A stretch of 64,000 bases of DNA from Geosiphon pyriformis (taxonomy: Eukaryota > Glomeromycota > Glomeromycetes > Archaeosporales > Geosiphonaceae): assembly GCA_016748015.1 (NCBI GenBank), contig JAAOMT010000031.1, positions 248,001 to 312,000 of the forward strand, in the 5' to 3' direction. Positions 39,722 through 50,403 of the stretch are shown here, piece by piece. The translations under genes and the position numbers were made by a program. The notes under the pieces were generated by a model that was not told the DNA's origin, ran no database searches, and worked only from the letters and a program-made list of their open reading frames with translations. Each line of letters opens with the position of its first letter. Position 1 is the stretch's first letter.

Positions 39722-41641
39722 GTATTCAGTTGGTGTTGGTCAAGATTGGACAGGACTGTGAGGGATTGGTCAAGACGGTCCACTGTTGGTTTGCACCTAA
39801 TTGTTGTTGAGATTCCTCTATCCCTGATTATAGTCTATAGTTCGAGGTCTGGATGGGCTGTAAGGGGAAGTTTGATAATGAGGGATTGCTTGTGTTATTG
39901 GTGGTAGTTGGTAATTATTCTGGGGTAGTGGTTGAGTGTACAGGACTTGTTGTGCATATAGAGGTGGTTGATTCTGAGGTATGGAATATTGGAGTACTAT
40001 GTTTTGCTGATATCTGGGTTGCTGGTATGGGTTTCCTTGATTTTGGTCCATGATCTTCTTTCTGCAGTCACGGGCAATATGTCCAGGTTTCTGGCAGTAG
40101 TAGCAGTTGCAGGGATTGGATCTCCAAGGTTGTTGCTGTTGCTGACGGTTCTGTTGCTGTGGGTATCTGCTGTTGTTGTTATTTTCTTTTCATTGAGGTG
40201 GTTGGTAAGTTCCTGTAGTTCCGGCTAAGAATCCCTCAATTTTCTGAGTTAGTTTCTTACTCAATAGGGTTATTTTTGCGTTGATGTCAGAGATTCTGTT
40301 AATGGCTAAATTAATGGCTTGGGTATGGTTCACTTCTTGTTCTGCAGACTTAAAATTGCGAGCAAGAGTGACAGTGTCTTGTAAACTGGTTGGATGGCAG
40401 GGTCTTACAGATCTTAGAATACTACTCTGCAATCCTTTAATGAATTGATTAAGAACTTATGTCGTGGTGTAGTAGTTCCTTTTGATAGCTAATATTTGAT
40501 GCAGGATTTGATTGAATTGTTTGAGATAAGTAGTTACTGCTTTATGATCTTTTTGTTTAATTATGCTGAATTGATTTTGCAATCGGATTAACATATTGGG
40601 GTCACAGAAATATTGCAGAAATGTGAGTTTAAATTCGGTAAAGAAGGTAGGCTTTTCTGCCAGACTTTGGTACCACGAATCGGCAGTTCCAGTCAAAAAG
40701 AACGGCAGTGCCTGAACTGTGTGGTCATTATTCCAACCATTAGCGGTAATTGCTTTCTTAGCATCCGCAATCCAAAAATATGCATTATCTTCTTCACCAG
40801 AGAATTTTTCCAATTTAGTGATATCTTGGTAAGTCATGATCCAGTTAATGAGTGGGGTGTTACTGGTTATGTTTAAAGGAATTGGTGTCCATGTATTCGA
40901 GTATTCTTTGGGTGCTAATGCTAGTTGCTTTCCTTTGTCGCTTGTATCAATAGGTTGTAAAATAACTGTTTCTTCCGTCAGGAGAAATGCTAATTCTGCT
41001 AGGTTTTGTGCTGGTGGCTGTTCCCAAGTTGACAGGTTTTTTTCTGTTTGACCGGCTGCTGGGTTAAGATTTCCAAACAGTGATCCATATTCTCTTAGTG
41101 ATTTGGTCCAACTGTGTTGATTCCAAGGGTGTGAATTTCCAGGAGTTTGTGGTGTTTCTGACTGGGTTTCTGGGGGTGGGTTGAATACAATTCTACTTTG
41201 GGGTGTCTGATGGTATGATAGAGTTGTTGGGGAGAGAACTCTTGGTTTCTTGTTGACCGTGGACTTGGCTTGGGCAGTTATGGGTTTGTTGGATTTATTT
41301 TCGTATTTCTCAGAATCGGATTTCACTGGTTGTTATACTTGAGGGAATTGTTGTGCCATGTAATATTTAATGTCTGTATCAATTATACACAGAGTTTCAG
41401 TAATTGCTCGGGTAGTCGTGGTTGTTGAGTACCCTAGTAAGCTTTGATGGATTTGTTCTCCAAGTCTTCCTATATCAGTTGTGTGGCCTAACAAGCAGTC
41501 AATTTTTGTGTTGATATAGTTACAAAAATCACTTTTTGTGTAAGTGGTTTCTGCTGGTATTCCTAGGTCTTTTTGAAAATATTGAAATAGTGCTTTTCCA
41601 TACAAGGAGTGGTCCTTTCTTATTGTTCCAATAGTCGCCAC
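39722..41641 (-). pseudogene. Element B gag with zinc knuckle
   Basis: Starts ATG at 41641 (MATIGTIRKDHSLYGKALFQ), about 60 bases inside the 5' LTR. The N-terminal domain YINTKIDCLLGH resembles YINERISYLLGV in A. A capsid-like region follows (FWIADAKKAITANGWNND; FLTGTADSWYQSLAEKP). The CCHC knuckle is CYYCQKPGHIARDC at about 40090. A Pro/Gln-rich tail leads toward protease. In-frame stops at 41333 and 40457 are TAA replacing likely CAA; a TGA near 40190 likely replaces CGA. Confidence 0.88.
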
Positions 41642-41689
41642 TTTTATGTATTTTTGGGGGTGCTCTGTCTCTGTGGATTTATAACCTTA

Positions 41690-41701
41690 TAGGAAGCACT
41701 A
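41690..41701 (-). other. Primer-binding site of element B
   Basis: Two bases after the 5' LTR on the minus strand: TAGTGCTTCC, a one-transition variant of the TGGTGCTTTTCC site of element C. The matching tRNA would end in GGAARAGCACCA; not identified here. Confidence 0.55.
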
Positions 41702-41703
41702 AA

Positions 41704-42817
41704 TGTTACGGGTAAACTTAATGGGTATGGGAAATGACAATGTTTGGTGCTCTCAATTATTGATGATGTGTCTTCCATGTAATTCTGTTGGCTTAGTCTT
41801 GATTATCAATCTCTGAAGGTCTATTCCTGGATGTGAATTTTACCTGTTGAGTTCTTTGGTTATAAGGCACAGAGTTTGTCTTTCATCAATTGCAACATTT
41901 TTCGTAAATATGAGCTTTCTTCTCCAAGCTAACAAGCGCAGTCATTAGAGTCTGGCATTGTCTTTTCGCTCTTCTGGTAAGCTAACAAGATAATGTTAAT
42001 ATCCAAAACTTAAAAGGAGCTTCCCTCTTTTACCAGGCTATTACAAAGTCTATTCCCAGACAGTCGATTTTACTATGTTGCTGCTCCACAAAAAATTAAA
42101 ACAGAAAAAGAAAGAAAAAGAAAAAGAAAAGAAAAGAAAAAAGAGAAAAGATAAATTAGTATCGTCAATCGCCATGATCAAGAGCGATTGGTCCAAATCA
42201 TTAATAGGTTCGAGATGGTTATGCTAAGAGCATCTGTTCTAGAACAGAGGTATGAGACAAGGGTTAATTCACGTAAATTTCACAAAGTTCGAAAACATAA
42301 ATTTGCAATTCTGATTTTTTTTAATAATTGGTTTATTTCAGAAGATGAAATAGGGAAGATAATAAAGGATGAAGGGGTATGGATATTTTAATTTCTGGTC
42401 TAGAGGTTTGTATCTATTTTTTCTTCTCTGTCTTTTTTCACTTCTACAACTACTTGCTTTTATATATTCTTTTGGTTTTACAGGATTGCTTTCAATTGTC
42501 TCGCTATCGTTAGCTATTGCTTTGTTGTTTCTGTTATTGCTTCATTTTTCTATGTTATCGCTAGTTATCCTATGTTATAACATGTTATCTGATGTTATTA
42601 CATGTTATTCTGTGTTATCCTGCATTATAACACGTTATCCTATGTTATTGCGCACTATTCTGTGTTATCCTGCATTATAACATGTTATCCAACATTATAA
42701 CATGTTATCCAACATTATAACATGTTATCCAATGTTATTGTGCGTTATTCTGTGTTATGTCACATTTTTGGTCATGTTTCTTCATAACTTTGGATCAGTT
42801 TTTCTACTCAAGTAACA
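41704..42817 (-). repeat. LTR of element B (5' LTR)
   Basis: 1114 bp. Longer than its partner mainly because of a tandem 20-bp unit (ATAACATGTTATCCAACATT, about three copies near 42665-42735). Confidence 0.93.
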
Positions 42818-42821
42818 CCAT

Positions 42822-43720
42822 TCATTCATATTTGGTGTTTTTTGTTTGGAGCTGGTGTAATAGTTGAACTAGTTTGGAAAAGTCTTTGATAAAGTGGCAG
42901 TAGTAACCTGCAAATCCCAAGAATGCTCATAGTTTGGTCAAATTGATAGGTACTGGAAAGTTCTTAACTATCTCAATTTTGTCTGAATTTGTTTTGATTC
43001 TGTCTTTGCTCATAACATGTCCCAAAAACTTGAGTTCAGTTTTTTCAAAAAAACATTTGGTTGCATTTAATTTTAATCCAGCTCTTCTTAGTTTTTCAAA
43101 TACTTGTTAAAAATAGTGCAATTGATCATCAAATGTCTTGAAAAACATATTGGTGTCATCTGGATATACAACTACCAATTTTTATAGCAGTTCAATATAA
43201 ACAATTTTTATAAGCCATTGAAATATTGCTGGAGCATTCATTAAGCCAAATGGTATTACTTCAAACTCAAAATTTCTTTCTTAAATTGTAAAAGCTGTTT
43301 TTTCTTTATCTTCTGGTTTCATGGCTACTTGCCAGTAATCACTGTTTAAGTCTAAAGTTAAAAACCATTTTTTTCTTTTAAAAGCATTGAAAAGTTCTTA
43401 GATTTTTAAAGTTGGATAGTTATCTCCTTTTGTTATTCCATTAAGTTTTTAGTAAACCACACAAAAATGTATTTTCCCATTCTTCTTATGAATTAATACC
43501 ACTGGTGACAATTATAGACTCATTGATGATTGAATTAATCCATTGTCTAATATCTGATTGATCTTTTGTCAAATGATTTTATGGCTTGCTAGTGATACTC
43601 AGTATGCTTTCTGTTTGATTGACATTGTATCTCCAGTTTTGATCTGATGTTGAATTATGTTGGTTCTGCCAAATTCGTTTTTACTGGCAAAGATGTTGTT
43701 AAAATTGTTAAATAACATCT
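42822..43720 (-). pseudogene. Element A reverse transcriptase block
   Basis: Continuation of pol interrupted by element B. The catalytic motif VVVYPDDTNMFF (about 43175-43140) retains both Asp, unlike B and C. Upstream are decayed PVVL-type and DLN-type RT motifs. Many stops. It joins in sense with the RNase H part ending at 31605. Confidence 0.83.
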
Positions 43721-43802
43721 TAAACTGCATATATTGTAGTGAATCTAGATTTCCCAAATTCATTTGTTCTAATTGTTTTGGTTAGAGCAGATAACATTTT
43801 TC

Positions 43803-45255
43803 TTATCCATATATTGTTTGTGATGTGATATTCACATATTCACATAGTTGTGGAAAGTTTGGGATGGGGTTTGGTGATTGTTTTTCAACTTCAGTGCTTA
43901 AATATTCAATAGTAGTTCTTTTTGGTATCTCAAGAATATCTTCTGTTGTGTTGTAGATGAGAATTTTGATATGTTTTGGGCTTTTGGCTGGTATGTAAAG
44001 ATTAGTAAGTTCAATCTTCCCTAATTCACACATAGTAGTTTTTGCTTTAAAAATCTGGGCTTGATTTTTTACTCTCTTTTCTATGGCTAACATGTACTGA
44101 TTATATGGTGGAATAAAAATTGATTGATGGTTGAAAATAATTTCTCCCTTGTTAATAACTTTTTCTTCTGTCATATTAACTGATATGTCTATTTTACCCA
44201 TGGATTTGAATCCTTATACTCCTCTAGCTGTAATCCTTAATTTTTTCTTGTTTTCTACTAATACTAATTGAGCTATTTTAATCAGAAACAGAAATATTGC
44301 CTATGCTATTTTTTTGTTTGGCTCTATGATATAGGCCTTTTCTAAGTCATTCTGTAGTATTACAATAATATTTTCCACATATCTTATGTCAATTATTTCT
44401 CTTCTGATGTTGATTCTTTTTTTTGCTAAACTATTCCTAAATGCTAATTAAACTATTGTTGTTGCTGAAATCTTCAATGCTATTTTGAGGTCAATACAAA
44501 TGTGTAAATGTGGTTCTAATTTAATGGCATCTTTTCTTGGATATCTCAGATCAAACTTTATATCAGTATTATGTATGCATTTTGACATGATACTTTCATT
44601 ATTATCACTGAACCATTTAAGTTTTTGTTCTTTGGTGAGGTCAAAAAGTGTGATATATTGTTCTGAATTTGAATTGGAGTTTAAATTGTTGTCATTTTCA
44701 TTGCCATTTTGAATAGAGCTGGAATTATTATTTTCATTGTCATCATTGTTGGAGTTTGAATTGGAATTGAACAGTAATTTTGATTCCAATATGCAACTGC
44801 TAATTGGTTTTTCTTCCTCTGGAATCATGTAAATCATGTGTGGTGGTGGATTGTAGATGAGGTTACACTTATTACAATATTGGAAGTCACATGGAATCAA
44901 ACAGTAGTTACATAATCAAGTGTTGATTTTTTCCAAGCATTTTTTTTGTTCTTTTTTGTTGGTGCCAAATTCTGGTAATGCTTGTAGAATTCCTTTGGGC
45001 CTGTCTCAATATCTAAAAATACATCTGAATTGGAGATAAAAATAATGTTAACTGGTTCTAGAAGGTTGTTTTTTATCTCCAAAATCTTGTTGGGTAAAGC
45101 ATCTTCTACTTTAGTATTGGTCATTTGTCAGATCTTATTTTTGTCATGTGAATAGCTGTCCAAGCAAGAGATCACTCAGTGCTATGCAGTAGTAATAAGA
45201 GTCTTATAACTCACCCAGTTGTTGATGAAAATTATGTACTGGCACAATGTGTTAC
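43803..45255 (-). pseudogene. Element A dUTPase and Cys-rich region (3' part)
   Basis: The Cys-rich end has IPCDFQYCNKCNLIYNPPP, followed by an Asn-rich linker. The dUTPase (about 44580-44195) shows TDIKFDLRYPRKD, LAFRNSLAKKRINI and EIIDIRYVENIIVILQND, a decayed copy with a degraded last motif (GFKSMG). A further domain before RT (KIDISVNMTEEKV; IFIPPYNQYML) is shared with B and C. Confidence 0.8.
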
Positions 45256-45259
45256 ACGT

Positions 45260-46272
45260 TGTTACTGGAGGTTTTTGGGTCTTTTTTTTTGAATGTTGTT
45301 GATGTTGATTTGCTGTGAATTCACATTTTCAGAAAGTAGTTGAACCTCCAGTAACTGAATTTATCTTCAAATTATCTCCTATAATTTGAACTGCTGGATT
45401 TATAAGTGGAATGACCAATTCCTTGCCAGTTACTTTATGTAGTTATATTATAGTAAACGTCAACTCTTTCCCAGGAATTGCTTGTCTGGAAGCTTACTAA
45501 AAATGTGTAATTACTTTGCTGTAAAAGTCAACTCTTTTACAGGAATCTCGTCTGTAGACTACCCTAATTATTATAATAAAAAAATAAAAGAAATGTAAAA
45601 AAAATATAAAAGAAATTGAATTCTGTTAAGAGAAACGTTTTCTATTCAGGCCTGGAGTCACTAACAGTTTTACTGAAATTAGTAGCTAATCAATTTCAAA
45701 ATATTAATTGGGTTTTGGGAATTTTCCAAGTGCAATAATTAAAAAATTTGGTTTTTTAAATTATTTGATATTTATTTCTTTTTTTGTGTGTAGAAATGGT
45801 TCTAAGTGATAAATCTAAAGTAAGATATATTTTCTTAAAGAAAAAAGCTCTTCTTTTATACAACTTGTTGTAGTACTAGTCTATAAACTTGCACTTTTTC
45901 TCTTTGCTCAAATTTCGGCAAATTAAAGATGCATTTTGATGAACTACAAGTTATTTCGCTGAACTATTGATTAATTTGGATGAACTATTCATAATTTCGG
46001 CGAATTTCTATAAATTTCGACGAATTTCATATAAATTTTGGCGAATTTCTGTAAATTTCGGCGAATTTTTGAATGTTACAAAGTTCAGAGTATTGTGTAA
46101 TTTGATCATCTTACTTTCTGTTGTACTAATTGGATTATTAATTGAATCGTGATATGTGATAAATTGATTAAATAATAAGTGATAATTTGAATTGATATTA
46201 ACATGTTAATTACTGATAGGAATTATAAGGATAATTTCATGCTAATTAATAGCTAAAATTCTACTGGTAACA
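45260..46272 (-). repeat. LTR of element C (3' LTR)
   Basis: 1013 bp, TGTTAC...GTAACA. Near 45905-46075 it holds about eight degenerate TTCGGCGAA-type units roughly 20 bp apart. Confidence 0.93.
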
Positions 46273-46960
46273 TAATCTCTTCCTCAAAACTGAGCTCTAT
46301 CAAAGTCCAAGCACTATCTTTAATGTCAAAATAGTGGTCCAAGATGATTAAAGTGATTTGCTCTGAAAATTGTTGAAATTTCAGTTCTGTGAGCTTTCCA
46401 ATGTATTGTATTTTCAATGGTTAAAGTATTGGGCTTTGTAGGACGTTTTCACAAGTATTAAACAAGTCATAGAGTCTAAGAGCTGCTCTAAGTTTGTAGC
46501 GAGTGTTTGTTGATCTAGCTGCTGTCTTGAATTTATTGTGAATTTGTTTTTGTATGATTTCTGGGGTGGTATTTGTTGCTTCAAGTTCTAGTTTTTGTTT
46601 ATAAAGTGTTTTTCCAATGCAAAAATATTTAAATATGAGGGTATGTTCATTGTTCTGTTTATTAAGTAATAGTAGAAGTTTTTGTTATATTGTGGCATTT
46701 GGTAGAATGTCAATAGGGGCAGATAAAAAGTTTTCTTTTAGTGTCTGCTTCAAAAGTTCTGATAACCTATTCTCAAAGTGACTTCTTGTTTTTCTTCTAT
46801 AGGAGTGGTAGTTCTGAGAATTATTTATTACTGGAGCTGTGGTTTCTTTCTGAATGTAATTAATTTGACTTCCATTAATTGTTATAAATAAGTCAGAAAG
46901 TGTTTTTAAGACTAACATTAATTTTTGGGATATTTGTTGAATATTTCGGGGAATAATCAT
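46258..46960 (-). pseudogene. Element C ORF3, running into the LTR
   Basis: Frame from ATG at 46960 (MIIPRNIQQISQKLMLVLK) through SYRRKTRSHFENRLSELLK and NFLSAPIDILPNATI. After a TAA it continues as QKLLLLLNKQNNEHTLIFKY, IGKTLYKQKLELEA, RYKLRAALRLYDLFN and LIELSFEEEI, crossing the polypurine tract and ending a few codons inside the LTR (MLPVEF). The two internal TAA stops probably replace CAA. Same place and partial similarity in A and B. No membrane segment; function unknown. Confidence 0.65.
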
Positions 46961-47112
46961 GATAAAATTGACTAATTAGTAAAAAGGAAGAATAAAAAAA
47001 AATATTTTTTGGGTCTGGGGTTTTATTTGTTTTTGGGTTTTGGGTGTTTTGTAATTATTTATTATTTTTGTCTTTTGTGTGTTATTAAAGATTATTGTAA
47101 AATTATGTTGAA

Positions 47113-48350
47113 TTAAGTGTTTAAGTTTGGTTGTTGTTCTATTATAATTATTGGTTCTAAATTTCGGGGAATATCTTCAAGATTAATTAAAGAGGAATGT
47201 GTACTAATTTGTGGAATTAATGGTTCAAGATTGTTTCTGGAATAATAGTGTTTCAATCTATCTCCATGTGCAACTTTTGCTAATACTTTGTCATCAAGTC
47301 TTAACTTGTATAATCCATTGCCTAGAATTTCGTGAATATAAAATGGTCCATTCCATTTGTTTTCAAATTTCCCATTCCATTGTTTTTCAGTCTTAGTTCT
47401 GTGTAAGACAACTTTATTTCTTATTTTAAATTTGTTGGTTATGGGTGGTAATTTGTTGTCATGTTTTTCTTTTTGTTGAGCTTGAAAATGTTCAATATGA
47501 GTTGCTGCTATTTTTCTTTTTCCTTCTAGTGTACTAAGAAAAGTGTAGGCCCTTCTTTGGAGTGTTTCTTGCAAGTTTTTTTTATTAATTGGTTGTACAA
47601 GATATGTTTCCACTGTGAAATTAATTGGTAATATTGCTGTCCTTCCATAAGTAAGATCAAATGGTGTGTGTTTTGTAGTATCTTGTTTTAGTGTTCTGTA
47701 TATTAGTAACATTAATGGAATAAAGATATCTCATTCCTGTTCAAAGTCTGTTGAAACTTTGGCTAGAGATTCACACAATGTTCTGTTAAAACGTTCTACA
47801 AATCCATTTGTTTGAGGGTGATAGGATGATAATAGAGGTTTTTTGACATTGAATTGTTTACAAATTTCTTGTATCAAGTTGTTCACAAAATGTGTTCCTT
47901 GATCAGATAAGAGTTCAATTGGGCATTCATGTCTACAGATAATGTCTTCATAGATGAAATTTGCTACTGATTTTGCATTTGCTCTTTGGATGGCTTTAGC
48001 TTTAAGCCATTTGGTAAGATAATCCACTGCAACTACAATATAACAATTTCCTTGGGTTGTGATAAGTAATGGTCCGACTAAATCAATTCCAACTTTGTTA
48101 AAAGGTTGTCCAACTTTGATTGAATTTAAAGGTTCTGTGGGGCGAGTTCCTTCTCTTCTTTGACAACTATTACAAGATTCTACATATTGTCAAATGTCTT
48201 TTTGCATGTGAGGCCAAAAATAATGTTCAAGAGTTCTTTGAATTGTTCTATCTCTTCCCAAGTGTGTTGAAGAAGGATCTGTGTGCATGTTGTATAGAAT
48301 TGTTTCTTTTTCATTTTCCTGTACTAATCTGAGTGGTTGGTTTGGATTTT
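47113..48350 (-). pseudogene. Element C integrase
   Basis: Zinc-binding region (ESCNSCQRREGTRP), then the core with all three acidic residues: GIDLVGPLLIT, LLSDQGTHFVNN and NGFVERFNRTLC. C-terminal module: NKFKIRNKVVLHRTKTEKQW and KWNGPFYIHEIL. Stops at about 48180 and 47728 are single transitions from sense. Otherwise well preserved. It lies in the +1 frame relative to RNase H. Confidence 0.9.
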
Positions 48351-48565
48351 TATGATTTTTGTAATAAATTTTGTTGTGGTGTATAAAATATTGTTTGGAT
48401 CGGTATTGTAATCAATGTTTTTTACTTGGAGACCAATTTTCTGGCATGGTGAGAGTTTCCAAATAGTTTTTGATGTTGTTGTAGTTTTCTGAATCTATTG
48501 TTGTTGATTTTGTTGTTTGTTCTGCTATTAAGTTTGTTGGTGTTTTGTTGGTGTTGATGTTGGTA

Positions 48566-49972
48566 TTAATATTGTCTCATTCTTGAGAGGCTATCAACAT
48601 TGGTGTGTAGTTTTTCTGGTTTGTGATGTACAATGTATCTGTAGTCTGCTAGGAAGTCATTCCATTGAGACTGTTTGGCACTTTGTTCAGTTTTCTTTTT
48701 ATTAAGCCATTTGAGACCAATATTGTCAGTTATTATGTCAAATTTTTTTCTATTCTTCAGGTATTGTTGAAAGTATTTGAGAGCCCAAATGACTGCAGTG
48801 GGTTCCAATTCAGTTGAGCCATATTTGAGTTCTGTTGGCTTGAGTGTTCTGCTGACATAGGCGATAACTTGTTCCTGGCCATTTTCATTCAATTGTGATA
48901 AGATGACACCAAATGCTATGTGTGAAGCATTAGTGGTTAATTGGAATCGTTTGTTGAAATCTGGGTAAGCAAGAACTGGGGCTGTTGTCAATTTTGTTTT
49001 GAAAGTTTCAAAAGCTTTTTGTTATTCTTCAGTCTATTTGTATGGTACGTTTTTGTTGATAAGATAATTGAGTGGTTTGGCAATTTCTGAGAATCTTTTT
49101 ATAAATTTTTGATAGTAAGAAGATAATCTTACAAATCTTCATAGTTCTGTGGTATTTCTGGGAGTTTAAAAGTTTTTGACAGTACTGATTGTTTTAGGAT
49201 TTGGTTTGATTCCATCTTTGCTAACAATGTGTCCAAGAAAGATTAAGCTTGTTTTTCCAAAGTGATATTTTTCAATGTTTAACTTCAATCCTGCTTTCCG
49301 TAATCATTGAAAAATTTCTTACAGGTAGATAAGATGAGTTTTAAAGCTTGGTGAGTATATATTAGTGTTATCAAAATAGACAACTACTGATTGCCACAAG
49401 AGTCTTTCATATACAACATCCATAAGTCACTGGAATGTTGTTGGTGCATTGTAGAGTCCAAAAGACATAACATTGAACTTATAGTTTCTTTTCTGGGTGG
49501 TAAATGCTGTTTTGGGTCGGTCTTTTGGGTCTATTTTGACTTGCCAGTATTCACTTTCCAAGTTTAAAGTTGAAAAAAACTTGGCTTTTCCTAGCGCATC
49601 TAGCATGTCATTAATTCTTGGAAGAGGGTAGGCATCTTCAATTGTCACACTGTTCAATTGGCAATAGTCAACACAAAATCTGATTTTTCCATTTTTCTTT
49701 TTGACAAAAACTACTGGTAAGACCCAAGAACTTCTTGATGGTTGAATCAATCCATTATTGAGCATTTTCTGGACTTCTTCTCTGATAAATTGGTGGCTGG
49801 CAGGTGGCACTCTGTAAGCTTGCTGATGTTTTGGTGGAGCATCTCCTGTATGGATTTGATGTTGAACCATATCCGTTTTTTCCAGGTTATTGTTGTCTTT
49901 TGCAAATATATTTGCAAATTCAGCTATCAATTGTTTCAATTGTCTTTGTTGTTGAGGTTTTAAGGGACCCAT
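48566..49972 (-). pseudogene. Element C reverse transcriptase and RNase H
   Basis: RT: HQQAYRVPPASHQFIREEVQ, VVFVKKKNGKIRFCVDYC, FSTLNLESEYWQVKID and FGLYNAPTTFQ, then after a stop VVVYFDNTNIYS, where YxDD reads YFDN. RNase H: FQLTTNASHIAFGVILSQL and DIITDNIGLKWLNKK, ending NVDSLSRMRQY then TAA. Catalytic Asp-to-Asn changes suggest inactivity even apart from the stops. Confidence 0.9.
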
Positions 49973-50403
49973 GTTGATTCAAGAGAGTTTTTCTTCCAAA
50001 AAGTGGTAGTTTTTAGTAGTGAGAATGATATTTGGATTTGGAAGTAGAGTGTGCCTTACAATTTCGATGAAATTAGAAACAATTTGAGGGTTTTCATCTT
50101 GAAAAATATTGCTATGTATGATTCCAATCTCTAGTTTGTTTAATAAGACAATAGGGTAATTATTGGGGTTGTAGAATATAACTCAAAATTTTTTCATTCC
50201 TTTGGGAATATAAACGTTTGAAATTGAAATTTCATGTTTCAAACAGATTTGTTTATTGGATTCAAAGATTTGTTGTGTAGTGGTGGGTTTTGAGCAAGTG
50301 TAAATTTCGTGATGTTCTTCAAAAAGTGAAATGGTAATTAGCTGAGGAAGTTAAAAAATCTGGTGAGATTTATTTTGTGTATTAAGAGTTATGTTTACTG
50401 GAA

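Larger units (their letters stand above)
31606..42817 (-). mobile_element. Ty3/gypsy element B with dUTPase, nested in A
   Basis: LTRs at 31606-32659 and 41704-42817, flanked by the 4-bp duplication CCAT (31602-31605, 42818-42821). Order on the minus strand: gag, protease, Cys-rich region, dUTPase, RT, RNase H, integrase, ORF3. A 981-bp solo LTR of the C family interrupts it between gag and protease. Removing that insertion plus its 4-bp duplication (985 bp) puts gag and pol back in one frame. All internal ORFs carry stops. Confidence 0.93.

Noticed and set aside
42560-42770. CRISPR-like array
   Set aside because: Short palindromic units with short irregular spacing inside a eukaryotic LTR, no unique spacers and no cas genes.
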